This document shows, piece by piece, positions 1 to 6,623 of a stretch of DNA of 11,783 nucleotides. Position 1 is the stretch's first letter. Each line of letters opens with the position of its first letter. The position numbers were made by a program, and so were the translations under genes. The notes under the pieces were generated by a model. That model was given only the letters and a program-made list of their open reading frames with translations, searched no databases and had not been told where the DNA came from. This stretch comes from Nitrospiraceae bacterium (GTDB lineage Bacteria; Nitrospirota; Nitrospiria; Nitrospirales; Nitrospiraceae): NCBI GenBank assembly GCA_011391455.1, contig JAABQN010000033.1, positions 1-11,783 of the forward strand, given 5' to 3'.

Positions 1-2
1 CG

Positions 3-548
3 ATCCAGCGCACAGAGCTGAATCACGAGGCTATCGCCCACACGCTGGTGAATCTCGGCAATCTCCACATCGGCGCCGGCCATCCTGAAAAAGTCCGACC
101 CTATTATCTCGAAGCCTTAGACCTGCTGCGTGATCTGAAAGACGATCGCGCGCTTGGGATTCTCTACAATAACCTGGCGCTGCAAGAAGCTCGTGAAGAG
201 CGGTGGGATCAGGCCGTCACGTTATTCACGCAGGCCCTCGACCATCACCGAGTCGTCGGGAATGAAGAAGGACTGGCAGTAACCTATAGCCAGCTCGGCA
301 AGTGCTTTCTCGATCAAGGCGATTTGACCAGAGCCGAACGCTCTCTGAACAATGCTTCGGAACATTACATCAAGCTCGGCAATGAACCTGCCGAAGCTGC
401 AGTGCTCCGACTCCTTGCCACAATCTATGACACCCGTCACGACTTTGTTTCAGCCAGGCGATGCCTTGAACGAGTGGTTGCTCTCGACCAGCGATACCAA
501 CTGCTCGAACTTCAAACCGACTCGGCCTGTCTTGCGAAGCTGAAATAA
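3..548 (+). CDS. TPR-repeat protein, 5'-truncated by the window edge
   Basis: The reading frame is open from the first bases of the window to a TAA at 546-548, giving 181 visible residues, so the true start lies upstream. The GTG at 48 is an internal Val inside a repeat, not a start. The visible part is about four helix-turn-helix repeats with a spacing near 40 residues. Typical TPR positions recur: N-L-G, A-L in the second helix, and Y-x-x-A-L. This 40-residue form is the one seen in scaffold and regulatory TPR proteins. TPR arrays bind protein partners and have no catalysis of their own. Any effector domain (kinase, HTH, nucleotidase) would lie in the missing N-terminal part, so the overall role cannot be told. 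The C-terminus ends right after the last repeat. The fold is well supported; the function is unknown. Confidence 0.85.
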   Translation: MQRTELNHEAIAHTLVNLGNLHIGAGHPEKVRPYYLEALDLLRDLKDDRALGILYNNLALQEAREERWDQAVTLFTQALDHHRVVGNEEGLAVTYSQLGKCFLDQGDLTRAERSLNNASEHYIKLGNEPAEAAVLRLLATIYDTRHDFVSARRCLERVVALDQRYQLLELQTDSACLAKLK

Positions 549-742
549 TCCGCTTAGCCTCTCTGTCATTCCCTGCCTGCCTGAACAGCCTCTACCCACT
601 GTCCAGCATTCTCTCACTTTCCGCCAAGCCGAACCCTGTGTATTTCTGGACAGAATTCAATCCTCTGCTACCTTTGGGAAGTCACCCTGTTGCTTCAAGT
701 TTTACGAAAACCTGACCGACAGGATATTGACGTGGATGTTAC
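549..742. other. Intergenic gap with one 8-bp inverted repeat
   Basis: This 194-bp gap shows no convincing ORF on either strand. CTGTCCAG at 599-606 is matched by its perfect reverse complement CTGGACAG at 646-653, 39 nt apart. The spacing is long and there is no T-run, so this is not a standard terminator; chance is possible. I see no strong promoter for the next gene. TTTACG (700-705) and GATATT (723-728) are 17 bp apart but would leave a very short leader. Confidence 0.35.
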
Positions 743-1345
743 ATGCCATTTTTTCTTCGAATCATCACAGCATTCGTTCTTGGGTTTCTCATGACGACGA
801 CCGGCGCGCATGCCGTAGATGTCAGGCCCACAATCACAGTCGGTACGCAAGAAGTCGGACTCAGCGCCGGCTATATGCTTCCCCATCGTCTCACACAGGA
901 CCACACAACCAAGCAAGAAGGCCCGGCCTTCATGCCCTCCTGGATGATCACCATCACTGACCCGATGGGCGGCAGTTGGTATCGCGGGCAGGTCTCGGTC
1001 GGCGCGGAGATGGTCTACATCCAGTTTCAGGAGCCGTTTCTCACGCATGGCCTCGGCTTCACCCCGAAAATCAAATACAGCTTCACCGCACTGGATCGAA
1101 TCCGGCCCTATGCTGAATTTGCCGGAGGCCCCTTTTGGACCGATCTCGCCGGGAAGATTCCGGAAGAGTCCAGCCGGTTCAACTTCGTCTTGACGTCCGG
1201 TTTCGGGGTCTCCTATTTCCTGACCGACCGAGCTGCACTCAACGTCGGCTATCGCTTTCATCATATATCCAATGCCGGCACGAGCTACCCGAACATCGGA
1301 CTCAATGCCAGCTTACCCTTTGGCGGCTTCTCATTCTTTTTCTAA
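743..1345 (+). CDS. PagL/acyloxyacyl-hydrolase-like outer-membrane beta-barrel (lipid A deacylase family)
   Basis: This 200-residue protein begins with a signal peptide: a hydrophobic core over residues 4-20 and a probable cut after A-H-A (22-24). The rest alternates like an outer-membrane barrel and ends in aromatic residues (F-S-F-F-F). Residues 170-179 read YRFHHISNAG, the family signature that contains the catalytic H-x-S pair of PagL, here His174 and Ser176. PagL enzymes remove the 3-O acyl chain of lipid A at the outer membrane. In the Pseudomonas enzyme, as I recall it, a catalytic Glu lies 12 residues after the Ser; here that position, 188, is Asn. Activity is therefore uncertain, and it may be a structural relative. 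The ATG at 743 fits the signal peptide, but no strong Shine-Dalgarno is visible. No other lipid A gene is nearby. The family call is good; the enzymatic role is only inferred. Confidence 0.8.
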   Translation: MPFFLRIITAFVLGFLMTTTGAHAVDVRPTITVGTQEVGLSAGYMLPHRLTQDHTTKQEGPAFMPSWMITITDPMGGSWYRGQVSVGAEMVYIQFQEPFLTHGLGFTPKIKYSFTALDRIRPYAEFAGGPFWTDLAGKIPEESSRFNFVLTSGFGVSYFLTDRAALNVGYRFHHISNAGTSYPNIGLNASLPFGGFSFFF

Positions 1346-1346
1346 T

Positions 1347-1465
1347 AGGATGCTGAAAATGTCCGCCAGCTTTGTTCTCGCATCGCTCAGAGGCTCAACG
1401 TACCGAAGCGTACGCCTCGCCTCTTCGCTCGCTGCGGCCGCGCTGGACGGCCATTTTGAGCATCC
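1347..1465. repeat. 119-bp imperfect palindrome (REP/MITE-like dispersed repeat)
   Basis: The ends are inverted copies: AGGATGCTGAAAATG at 1347-1361 against AGGATGCTCAAAATG read from the opposite strand at 1465-1451. The centre has a second inverted pair around CGTAC-CGAAG-CGTACG. The element sits 1 bp after the stop of the barrel gene. There is no ORF that could be a transposase, so it would be non-autonomous. Its AGGATGCTGA end recurs beside the 9-mer arrays near 7426, and a variant (CAACATCCT) near 9436. I recall near-identical repeats from Nitrospira intergenic regions, but this needs a search. A transcript across it would form a long hairpin and could act as a transcription barrier. Confidence 0.75.
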
Positions 1466-1563
1466 TGCGATCCGTTCTTGTGACATCGCTATTCGCAAGA
1501 AAACAGTGGACTTTGAGCAGAAACTTAGCTTTTCCGTAGCCTGCTAAATCAGGAGAAGACAAA

Positions 1564-2313
1564 ATGATGGACCGGATGTTTTCACGACCATTGATCGGCA
1601 GCGTCCTTGTTATGACACTCGGCCTGGGAACCGCCTGCTCCCATTCAATCGAACTGGCTGCCCCCACAGACACAATACCGTCTGCCAACACCATAGTCGC
1701 CACGGATGCACGAGTGCCTCTCCTGCTTGAAACGATACGGGTAACCCATAACGGCTCGTCGGTCCCTCCGCCCGCAATCCTCGAACGGCAGATACTCGGC
1801 GCCATTGAAGCCACACGCCTGTTCTCTCAACATTATCAATCAGGATACACACAACCGGAGGCGAACCAGGCTCGTGTCACTGTGCGTTTGTCGATCGACA
1901 ATCTTGTCGAGCCCCATGCCGGCCAAGCTGCCTGGCGAGGCTTCCTCGTCAGCGCCTCCATGTTTACGCTGGCGCCGTTCATCTCCCTCAATTACGACTT
2001 CGGCGCCCAGATGTCGCTTGAGATGGAACGATGGGATGGGCAGACCAAGCAATACACCGCCACATCTAATGGATCGGCCCACTACAACCTGTTCGGTGCG
2101 AATCCGGAAATCATCGAACAGTTGAAAGGACAGGTTACGGAAGCTTGCCTGTCGTCCCTGCTCAATCAGGTCATTCAGGACTCAGCCTTTTATCTTGCCA
2201 GCCATGCGCAATCCCAGGATCACCCGATTCGCACCGTCTCAGTCGGAATCCGCCATTCGACTCCCCATGCAATCCCCATTTCTCAACCTATCGCAGGCGC
2301 CTCTCCTCGATAG
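1564..2313 (+). CDS. Putative lipoprotein of unknown function
   Basis: A protein of 249 residues. The N-terminus has a hydrophobic segment (residues 10-23) ending in L-G-T-A-C, with Cys25 as the likely lipidated residue. The -3 position is Gly rather than the usual Leu, so the lipobox is imperfect, although A-C at the cut site is normal. The mature part is a mix of beta and helix, with one mildly hydrophobic patch (about 124-146). No domain is recognised. AGGAG at 1551-1555 lies 8 nt before the ATG at 1564 and 11 nt before a second ATG at 1567; either could start. It is separated from the preceding barrel gene by the 119-bp palindrome. A cell-envelope location is likely; any role in envelope assembly is a guess. 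Confidence 0.7.
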   Translation: MMDRMFSRPLIGSVLVMTLGLGTACSHSIELAAPTDTIPSANTIVATDARVPLLLETIRVTHNGSSVPPPAILERQILGAIEATRLFSQHYQSGYTQPEANQARVTVRLSIDNLVEPHAGQAAWRGFLVSASMFTLAPFISLNYDFGAQMSLEMERWDGQTKQYTATSNGSAHYNLFGANPEIIEQLKGQVTEACLSSLLNQVIQDSAFYLASHAQSQDHPIRTVSVGIRHSTPHAIPISQPIAGASPR

Positions 2314-2368
2314 CCCTATACAAAACTCTTCCTCAGTCTTCATAGCCCTGGCTCTCTCCTTCTTCCCA

Positions 2369-2393
2369 GTGGTATCATGCATCCTGCTACCAC
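2369..2393 (+). promoter_or_regulatory. Inverted repeat just upstream of a strong ribosome binding site
   Basis: GTGGTA (2369-2374) and TACCAC (2388-2393) form a perfect 6-bp stem with a 13-nt loop, immediately followed by GAGGAGG (2394-2400). It could be an operator or a small leader hairpin for the TPR gene that starts at 2406. A chance origin cannot be excluded for a stem this short. Confidence 0.35.
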
Positions 2394-2405
2394 GAGGAGG
2401 ACGAT

Positions 2406-2723
2406 GTGGATCTTGATGCGTTCAGGCAGATGGTCACCAAAAACCCAAAGGGCTTTCTCGGCCGTTACGGGCTCGGAAATAAACTCATCCAAGAAGGTGG
2501 CAACCTTGATGAAGCGGTCGAGCACCTGACCGTCGCCACACAGCTTGATCCGACCCACGTGGCATCGCATCTCCACCTCGGACGCGCCTTAGTCTCTTTA
2601 GGGCGGAAAAATGAAGCCAAGCCCATCTTGCAAGCCGGCATTGACGCTGCCCGCTCCGGACGATCGAACGGAGGGGGAGACCTTGTCCCTGAGATGCAAG
2701 CAATACTAGAGACGTTGGGATAA
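2406..2723 (+). CDS. Small TPR protein (105 aa)
   Basis: A GTG start at 2406 sits 5 nt after GAGGAGG (2394-2400). The overlapping ATG at 2404 is in another frame that does not give the TPR sequence. Residues about 17-50 and 51-84 form two TPR units. The pattern G-x-x-Y-x-L-G-N, then A-x-x-x-L, then L-D-P-T-H, then H-L-x-L-G-R-A-L is classical. The last 20 residues are a Gly-rich linker and a short helix. Two TPRs alone make a small binding module, usually for another protein's tail. It is followed after 33 bp by a 66-residue gene with its own strong ribosome binding site, so the two are probably one transcript. The partner is unknown. The family is certain; the cellular role is not. Confidence 0.85.
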   Translation: MDLDAFRQMVTKNPKGFLGRYGLGNKLIQEGGNLDEAVEHLTVATQLDPTHVASHLHLGRALVSLGRKNEAKPILQAGIDAARSGRSNGGGDLVPEMQAILETLG

Positions 2724-2756
2724 CGAATCGGACTGTGATGGAGCGAGGAGGACCCC

Positions 2757-2957
2757 ATGAAGACTGAAGAAGCCAGGCAGCGAATCGAATCGGCGATGAC
2801 GCAATACGGGGTTCATGCCGGAGCAGCGATCGATCTTGTGATCAGCGAGGTGAAATCCGACCTCGGCATTTCCACCGCTAATGAGTTAATCGATGAGTTC
2901 GACCTCGAACTGCAATACAACATCGCCCCGATAGAACCGGGGTTCTCCAGCAGCTGA
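2757..2957 (+). CDS. Small hypothetical protein (66 aa)
   Basis: The ATG at 2757 has a good GAGGAGG-type ribosome binding site a few bases upstream (around 2744-2751), which is the main argument that this short ORF is real. The protein is acidic and probably helical: an N-terminal amphipathic helix (residues 2-16), a second helix (about 20-35), and a tail rich in D/E with L-D-E-F-D-L-E-L-like spacing. It has no signal peptide, membrane segment or cysteine. I do not recognise the family. It lies 33 bp behind the small TPR gene in the same direction, so an operon is likely and it could bind that protein. That interaction is inference from context only. Confidence 0.65.
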   Translation: MKTEEARQRIESAMTQYGVHAGAAIDLVISEVKSDLGISTANELIDEFDLELQYNIAPIEPGFSSS

Positions 2958-2968
2958 ACCGAGTACAG

Positions 2969-3032
2969 CGGGGGTAGCGGGATACAGGGATAGTCGGGGT
3001 AGCTTCTTACCCCTCTACCCCGTTGTCTCCCT
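2969..3032. repeat. G/C-run inverted repeat block with competing stems
   Basis: CGGGGGTAG (2969-2977) and CGGGGTAG (2995-3002) are near-direct repeats. The second pairs perfectly with CTACCCCG (3015-3022), or alternatively its GGGGTA (2996-3001) pairs with TACCCC (3008-3013) over a 6-nt loop. AGGGA (2986-2990) can pair with TCCCT (3028-3032). The block follows the stop of the 66-aa gene and precedes the glycosyltransferase gene. It could be a terminator without a clear T-run, or a dispersed repeat. The remaining bases to 3099 are pyrimidine-rich, with TTACCTTTTAACTTTTACC-like near-repeats and no clear promoter. Confidence 0.55.
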
Positions 3033-3099
3033 TTAGCTCCTAAGGCATTCAGCCTATTTACCTGAGTGGTTACCTTTTAACTTTTACCTTCTCATCAAG

Positions 3100-4185
3100 A
3101 TGCCGCTAATTTGGTGTGCCATCTCCGGACATGGATACGGTCACGCGGCGCAAGTGGTGCCGGTACTCAACGCATTGGGTGCCATCGTGCCAGGTCTGAC
3201 TGTCGTCCTCCGCACTACGGTCCCAGCCTCGTTTTTCCACGACCGTCTGACAATCCAATGGAAGCATAGTCCCGAACACCAAGACGTCGGCTGTATCCAA
3301 GACGGACCACTCAAGATCGATATCGATGCAACCTGGGCGGCGCACCAGCATTTCCACGAAACCTGGGAGACACGCCTGTCCAACGAAATCGCCGCCATGC
3401 AGGCAGCAGCGCCCTCGTTGGTCATCGCCGACACACCCTACCTCGCCATTGAGGCCGGTTCTCGCGCACAGATACCGACCGTTGCCTTGGCAAACTTCAC
3501 TTGGGATCTCGTACTCAAAGAGTACTGTCATGCGTCAAGCCCTTCACGCCGGAAGTTGATTGAGTGCATCCGCGACAGCTATGCGAAAGTAGACATGGCC
3601 CTTCGCATTACCCCTGCGCCCAGCATCGATGCTTTCTCCAGCATGATCGATATTGGCCCGATAGCCGATCCCGCCCCTCCTGAACGAAACCGGCTTGCCT
3701 CAGCCCTCGACCTGACATCCGGCGAACGGCTCGTCTTGGTGGGATTCGGCGGTATTCCTCTCACCTCCCTCCCCCTGAAGCAAATGGAACAGTTGCGCCC
3801 TTATCGCTTCATCATCGATGGCCCAGCCCCATTGGGGTATTCCCGGATTCATTCCACGAAGGCACTCCCATTCTCCTTTAAAACCCTGCTTGCCTCTGTC
3901 GATGTCATCATGACCAAGCCTGGATACGGCACCATCGTCGAGGCAGTTGCGCTTCAACAGCCGATCGTGTACGTCAGACGATTTAATTTTGCCGATGAAC
4001 CGCCGCTGGTTGACTATCTGCATCGTCACGGACGCAGCGTCGAATTGTCGATCGACGACTTCACGCAAGGCCATTGGGAACCAGCCTTACGGGAAGCCTT
4101 AACCACATCGGCACCTTTGTCGCCGCCGCCTTCAACCGGGGCAACGGAGGCGGCCGAAGCGATCGTTCGAAAGTGGAGTTTCTAG
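3100..4185 (+). CDS. GT-B fold glycosyltransferase-like protein (MurG/GT28-like)
   Basis: A 361-residue cytosolic protein. The N-terminal half opens with a beta strand and S-G-H-G-Y-G-H-A (9-16), a Gly-rich acceptor-site loop like those of MurG-type enzymes and of the N-terminal domain of plant L-arabinokinase. The C-terminal half has V-G-F-G-G-I (214-219) and K-P-G-Y-G-T-I-V-E-A (273-282), the nucleotide-sugar-binding loop of GT-B enzymes. It is followed by Q-P-I-V-Y-V, as expected for that domain. It probably moves a sugar from a nucleotide donor, but neither donor nor acceptor can be read from the sequence. There is no clear ribosome binding site before the ATG at 3100, though the start just before the first strand is natural. 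The gene is flanked by structured gaps on both sides and is probably transcribed alone. The fold is confident; the substrate is unknown. Confidence 0.75.
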   Translation: MPLIWCAISGHGYGHAAQVVPVLNALGAIVPGLTVVLRTTVPASFFHDRLTIQWKHSPEHQDVGCIQDGPLKIDIDATWAAHQHFHETWETRLSNEIAAMQAAAPSLVIADTPYLAIEAGSRAQIPTVALANFTWDLVLKEYCHASSPSRRKLIECIRDSYAKVDMALRITPAPSIDAFSSMIDIGPIADPAPPERNRLASALDLTSGERLVLVGFGGIPLTSLPLKQMEQLRPYRFIIDGPAPLGYSRIHSTKALPFSFKTLLASVDVIMTKPGYGTIVEAVALQQPIVYVRRFNFADEPPLVDYLHRHGRSVELSIDDFTQGHWEPALREALTTSAPLSPPPSTGATEAAEAIVRKWSF

Positions 4186-4215
4186 TTTCATGTTCCACGT
4201 TTCAGGCTGGACCTC

Positions 4216-4232
4216 GGAGTTTCAATAACTCC
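4216..4232 (+). terminator. Short hairpin after the glycosyltransferase gene
   Basis: GGAGTT (4216-4221), loop TCAAT, AACTCC (4227-4232) form a perfect 6-bp stem about 30 bp beyond the stop codon. No T-run follows (the next bases are A-rich), so it may be a weak or Rho-assisted end, or a terminator read only poorly. The TTTCATGTTCCACGTTTC stretch before it (about 4186-4203) looks like a degenerate ACGTTTC repeat. Confidence 0.35.
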
Positions 4233-4253
4233 AAACCTAAAATACACATCTTT

Positions 4254-4283
4254 TTGCCCGTTCTATCCGTAGAATGCTATAGT
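4254..4283 (+). promoter_or_regulatory. Sigma-70-like promoter with extended -10 for the sigma/anti-sigma operon
   Basis: TTGCCC (4254-4259), an 18-bp spacer and TATAGT (4278-4283) give a good housekeeping-type promoter. T-G-C directly before the -10 box makes it an extended -10. Predicted transcription starts about 40 bp before the sigma gene's ATG. If the ECF factor autoregulates, as many do, a second promoter might exist, but I cannot identify one. Confidence 0.6.
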
Positions 4284-4333
4284 CGTGGCAAATATGAGGT
4301 GATTCCAGCTTTCCGTCACAACTCGCTCGCGAT

Positions 4334-4936
4334 ATGGACAAAGCCTTACAACATGCCGCCTCGACAATCGATGCAGCCCTGCTGGCACGCGTAGTCAAAG
4401 GTGATCAGCAGGCCTTCAGCCAACTCTATGACCATTCGAGTGTGCTTTTGTTTTCGTTGGCAGTCAGGATCTTGGGAAACCACGAGGAAGCGGCGGATCT
4501 CGTGCAGGATGTCTATTTGGAAATCTGGCGGAAGGTCTCCCGCTATGACATCGGACGTGGAACCCCGGACGCATGGTTGGTCACCCTCACGAAGAGTCGA
4601 GCCATCGACCGGCTACGAGCCAAAGGTACGCAAGGCTCTCGCGCCATTAACCCACCGGAAACCACAACGGCTGTGCAGGTAACAGACCCGGATCCGATCC
4701 CACTGGGAACGCAGGCCGATCAAGACCTGCGCAGTGCGGTCGGAGCAGCTCTGGCCGGACTACCCCAGGCCCAGCAGCAAGCGATTGAACTCGCCTATTA
4801 CGGAGGCCTCTCGTATGGCGAGATCGCCGCACAACTGAACCAGCCGCTCTGGACCGTCAAGACCAGGATCAAACTTGGAATGACTAAACTCCAAGCCGCA
4901 CTCAAACAGTGGCAGAACGAGGGTTCGCCCCAATGA
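4334..4936 (+). CDS. ECF-type RNA polymerase sigma factor (SigK/RpoE-like)
   Basis: A 200-residue sigma-70 family protein of the extracytoplasmic function group. Region 2 spans about 27-96. It carries A-F-S-Q-L-Y-D, the core-binding helix with A-A-D-L-V-Q-D-V-Y-L-E-I-W, and the -10 contact helix ending in A-I-D-R-L-R. Region 4 spans about 140-190, with L-P-x-x-Q-x-x-A-I-E-L-A-Y-Y-G-G-L-S-Y-G-E-I-A and the recognition helix T-V-K-T-R-I-K-L-G. The linker (about 97-138) is Pro/Thr-rich. The last codons overlap the next gene by 4 bp (ATGA), and that gene encodes a membrane RskA-type anti-sigma factor. This factor is therefore probably held inactive at the membrane and released by an envelope signal. 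No strong Shine-Dalgarno lies directly before the ATG at 4334; GAGGTGA at 4295-4301 is too far away. Its regulon is unknown. Confidence 0.93.
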   Translation: MDKALQHAASTIDAALLARVVKGDQQAFSQLYDHSSVLLFSLAVRILGNHEEAADLVQDVYLEIWRKVSRYDIGRGTPDAWLVTLTKSRAIDRLRAKGTQGSRAINPPETTTAVQVTDPDPIPLGTQADQDLRSAVGAALAGLPQAQQQAIELAYYGGLSYGEIAAQLNQPLWTVKTRIKLGMTKLQAALKQWQNEGSPQ

Positions 4937-5949
4937 AGCATGAAGAACTCGAAGAGTCGGTTCCCTTGTATGCGGCCGGTGCGCTGGACCGGGTCGAGCG
5001 ACAGGCGCTGGAAGCCCACTTACTCTCCGGCTGCGCTTCCTGTCACAGCACGCTGAAGGACTATCAGTCGATCGCCGCGCTCCTCCCGCTCGCTCTGAGT
5101 CCGAGCAAGCCTCCGCGCTCCCTCAAAGCCAAGATCATGGCCGAACGAAGCCCCGAGCCGATTCCGGCTCAATCGGTACCCAGCGATCCAGCCCGGTCAA
5201 GCCTTGACCCCGGTGATTGGATGGACCACCTCTTTCCTCCTGAGGCCCCGGTCCAATCGGCGGCGCTACCCTGGGCCCTTGGCGTAGGGCTGCTCTTGAT
5301 CGTGGCGGTCGGTGGATATTTCGTGTGGGACGTCTGGACTCAACGTTCCAGCGACATAGCGAAAATTCAGCAACTCGAAGCAGCACTCCTGGAAAAGTCG
5401 ACCAAGCTTGCCGGTGTAGATCGTGAGGTCGGCGACCAAACCAAAGCCCTTGCTGACTTACGTAACGAACTGCAGCAACGAGCGCACGAAGCTGCTGAGA
5501 CCAAGGAGCGGCTGGCCCAGCGAGAGACAGATCTGGAAGAGACTCGTACTCAATTAATCCAGCGAAGCGGAGGCCGAACCGTCGAGACTCCGCAAGACGA
5601 ATTCGCCACACTCCTTCGAATTCCCAACGTCAACGCGATCTCCCTCATCGGATCGGACATAGCAAAACAGGCCACGGGATTCCTGCTGTACGATTCTCGA
5701 ATCCAAAAAGTCTGGCTCTACTCCGTGAATCTACCGGAATGCCCCACTGGCACGACCTATCAGCTATGGGCCATTCAGGACAAACCCGTGAGCATCGGAA
5801 CCTTCCGCGTGGATACGGGAGAAACCACTCACCTCCTAGTCAAAAAAGTATTGAACTTCACGCTTGCGAAAACTTTCGGCGTCAGCCTTGAACCCTCAGG
5901 TGGCCGCTCACAACCAACCGAACCGATGTACCTCTTGAGCCGCTCCTAG
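4933..5949 (+). CDS. Membrane anti-sigma factor, RskA-like, with a long coiled coil
   Basis: The ATG at 4933 overlaps the sigma stop codon (ATGA), the usual coupling for such pairs. A GTG at 4909 is possible in frame but less likely. The 338-residue protein has a cytoplasmic anti-sigma domain (about 1-60) with a zinc-type motif H29-x4-C34-x2-C37, then a Pro/Ser-rich linker. One transmembrane helix lies at about 114-132. A charged coiled coil follows at about 141-212. Last is an RskA-type C-terminal domain (about 227-338) with Y-Q-L-W-A-I and F-G-V-S-L-E-P-S-G-G. It should bind the upstream ECF sigma factor in the cytoplasm and present the RskA domain in the periplasm. Such factors are inactivated by regulated proteolysis, but no protease gene is present here. 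The coiled coil between helix and RskA domain is longer than I would expect for the family. The stop is TAG at 5947-5949. Confidence 0.9.
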   Translation: MKHEELEESVPLYAAGALDRVERQALEAHLLSGCASCHSTLKDYQSIAALLPLALSPSKPPRSLKAKIMAERSPEPIPAQSVPSDPARSSLDPGDWMDHLFPPEAPVQSAALPWALGVGLLLIVAVGGYFVWDVWTQRSSDIAKIQQLEAALLEKSTKLAGVDREVGDQTKALADLRNELQQRAHEAAETKERLAQRETDLEETRTQLIQRSGGRTVETPQDEFATLLRIPNVNAISLIGSDIAKQATGFLLYDSRIQKVWLYSVNLPECPTGTTYQLWAIQDKPVSIGTFRVDTGETTHLLVKKVLNFTLAKTFGVSLEPSGGRSQPTEPMYLLSRS

Positions 5950-5950
5950 C

Positions 5951-6042
5951 CTGGTCTGTCTGGTTCATCTGATTAGTTTCGTTCAACCAAACACACTAGA
6001 CCGACCGAACAGACCAGACAGACGAGAAAGACGAGACAGACC
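5951..6042. repeat. 9-mer palindromic array, copy A
   Basis: Left arm: CTGGT, then 9-bp units CTGTCTGGT (5956-5964), TCATCTGAT and TAGTTTCGT (5974-5982). Centre: TCA (5983-5985). Right arm: ACCAAACAC, ACTAGACCG, ACCGAACAG, ACCAGACAG, ACGAGAAAG, ACGAGACAG and ACC, ending at 6042. The right arm is longer than the left. It sits between two genes read in the same direction and ends 2 bp before the tadA start codon, so the tadA leader would contain this purine-rich arm. Confidence 0.9.
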
Positions 6043-6044
6043 AA

Positions 6045-6572
6045 ATGGTGCCGGGAGACGAGCGCGCAGAAGACCTCACATTTATGCGGATGGCCCTGGA
6101 GGAAGCGGCCAAGGCGCCGGCTGTCGGCGAAGTACCGATCGCCGCCTTGATCGTTCGCGACGGTCAGGTGCTGGCGCAAGCACACAATTACCGTGAACTC
6201 TGGCAGGATCCCACAGCCCATGCGGAGGTGATAGCGATCCGCGCCGCGGCGACCGCATTGGGAACTTGGCGATTGACCGGCACGACCCTCTACGTGACTG
6301 TGGAGCCCTGCACGATGTGTATCGGAGCCATTATTTTAGCGAGGGTGTCGCGAGTCGTCTTTGGGGCATCGGATCCAAAGGCCGGCGCCTGCGGATCGCT
6401 GTTCAACCTGCCGTCTGAGGCGAAGCTGAACCACCGAGTCCTGGTAACCGGCGGAGTCCTCGAGCAGGAAAGTCAGGCTCTACTTCAGAAGTTTTTCAAA
6501 AAGCTTCGCGAAACACCACCGCACAAACCCGGCTTATTTGGTTTATTTTGTTTATTTGGTTCGTCTGGTTAA
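6045..6572 (+). CDS. tadA: tRNA-specific adenosine deaminase TadA
   Basis: TadA deaminates A34 of tRNA-Arg(ACG) to inosine, so that one tRNA reads CGU, CGC and CGA. The 175-residue protein shows the cytidine/deoxycytidylate deaminase fold. The zinc and catalytic motif is H-A-E (59-61), with Glu61 the proton shuttle, followed by P-C-T-M-C (88-92) with zinc ligands Cys89 and Cys92. F-M-R-M-A-L-E-E-A (13-21) is the usual first helix. The start is placed at the ATG at 6045; M14 is a possible alternative, and no good Shine-Dalgarno precedes either. The last 13 or so residues (K-P-G-L-F-G-L-F onward) are translated from 9-mer repeat copy B, and the TAA stop lies in that repeat's innermost left unit. 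The repeat has thus apparently replaced or extended the native tail. tRNA-Ser lies about 1 kb downstream. Confidence 0.95.
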   Translation: MVPGDERAEDLTFMRMALEEAAKAPAVGEVPIAALIVRDGQVLAQAHNYRELWQDPTAHAEVIAIRAAATALGTWRLTGTTLYVTVEPCTMCIGAIILARVSRVVFGASDPKAGACGSLFNLPSEAKLNHRVLVTGGVLEQESQALLQKFFKKLRETPPHKPGLFGLFCLFGSSG

Positions 6573-6622
6573 TTTCGTTCAACCAAAAAACCAAACAAAC
6601 CAGACAGACCAGACAAACCAAA
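6534..6622. repeat. 9-mer palindromic array, copy B
   Basis: Left units: TTATTTGGT (6534), TTATTTTGT, TTATTTGGT, TCGTCTGGT and TAATTTCGT (6570-6578). Centre: TCA (6579-6581). Right units: an 8-nt ACCAAAAA with one base missing, then ACCAAACAA, ACCAGACAG, ACCAGACAA and ACCAAA to 6622. It overlaps the end of tadA, including its stop codon, and ends 1 bp before the stop codon of the minus-strand gene at 6624. In this convergent gap it could serve as a two-way terminator. Confidence 0.9.
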
Positions 6623-6623
6623 C

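Noticed and set aside
695..1264. Minus-strand ORF of 189 codons
   Set aside because: It lies antisense to the PagL-like gene, which has a clear signal peptide and family motif; the antisense product shows no recognisable domain.
4909..4932. GTG at 4909 as the anti-sigma start
   Set aside because: The ATG at 4933 gives the usual ATGA overlap and begins directly at the conserved anti-sigma domain.
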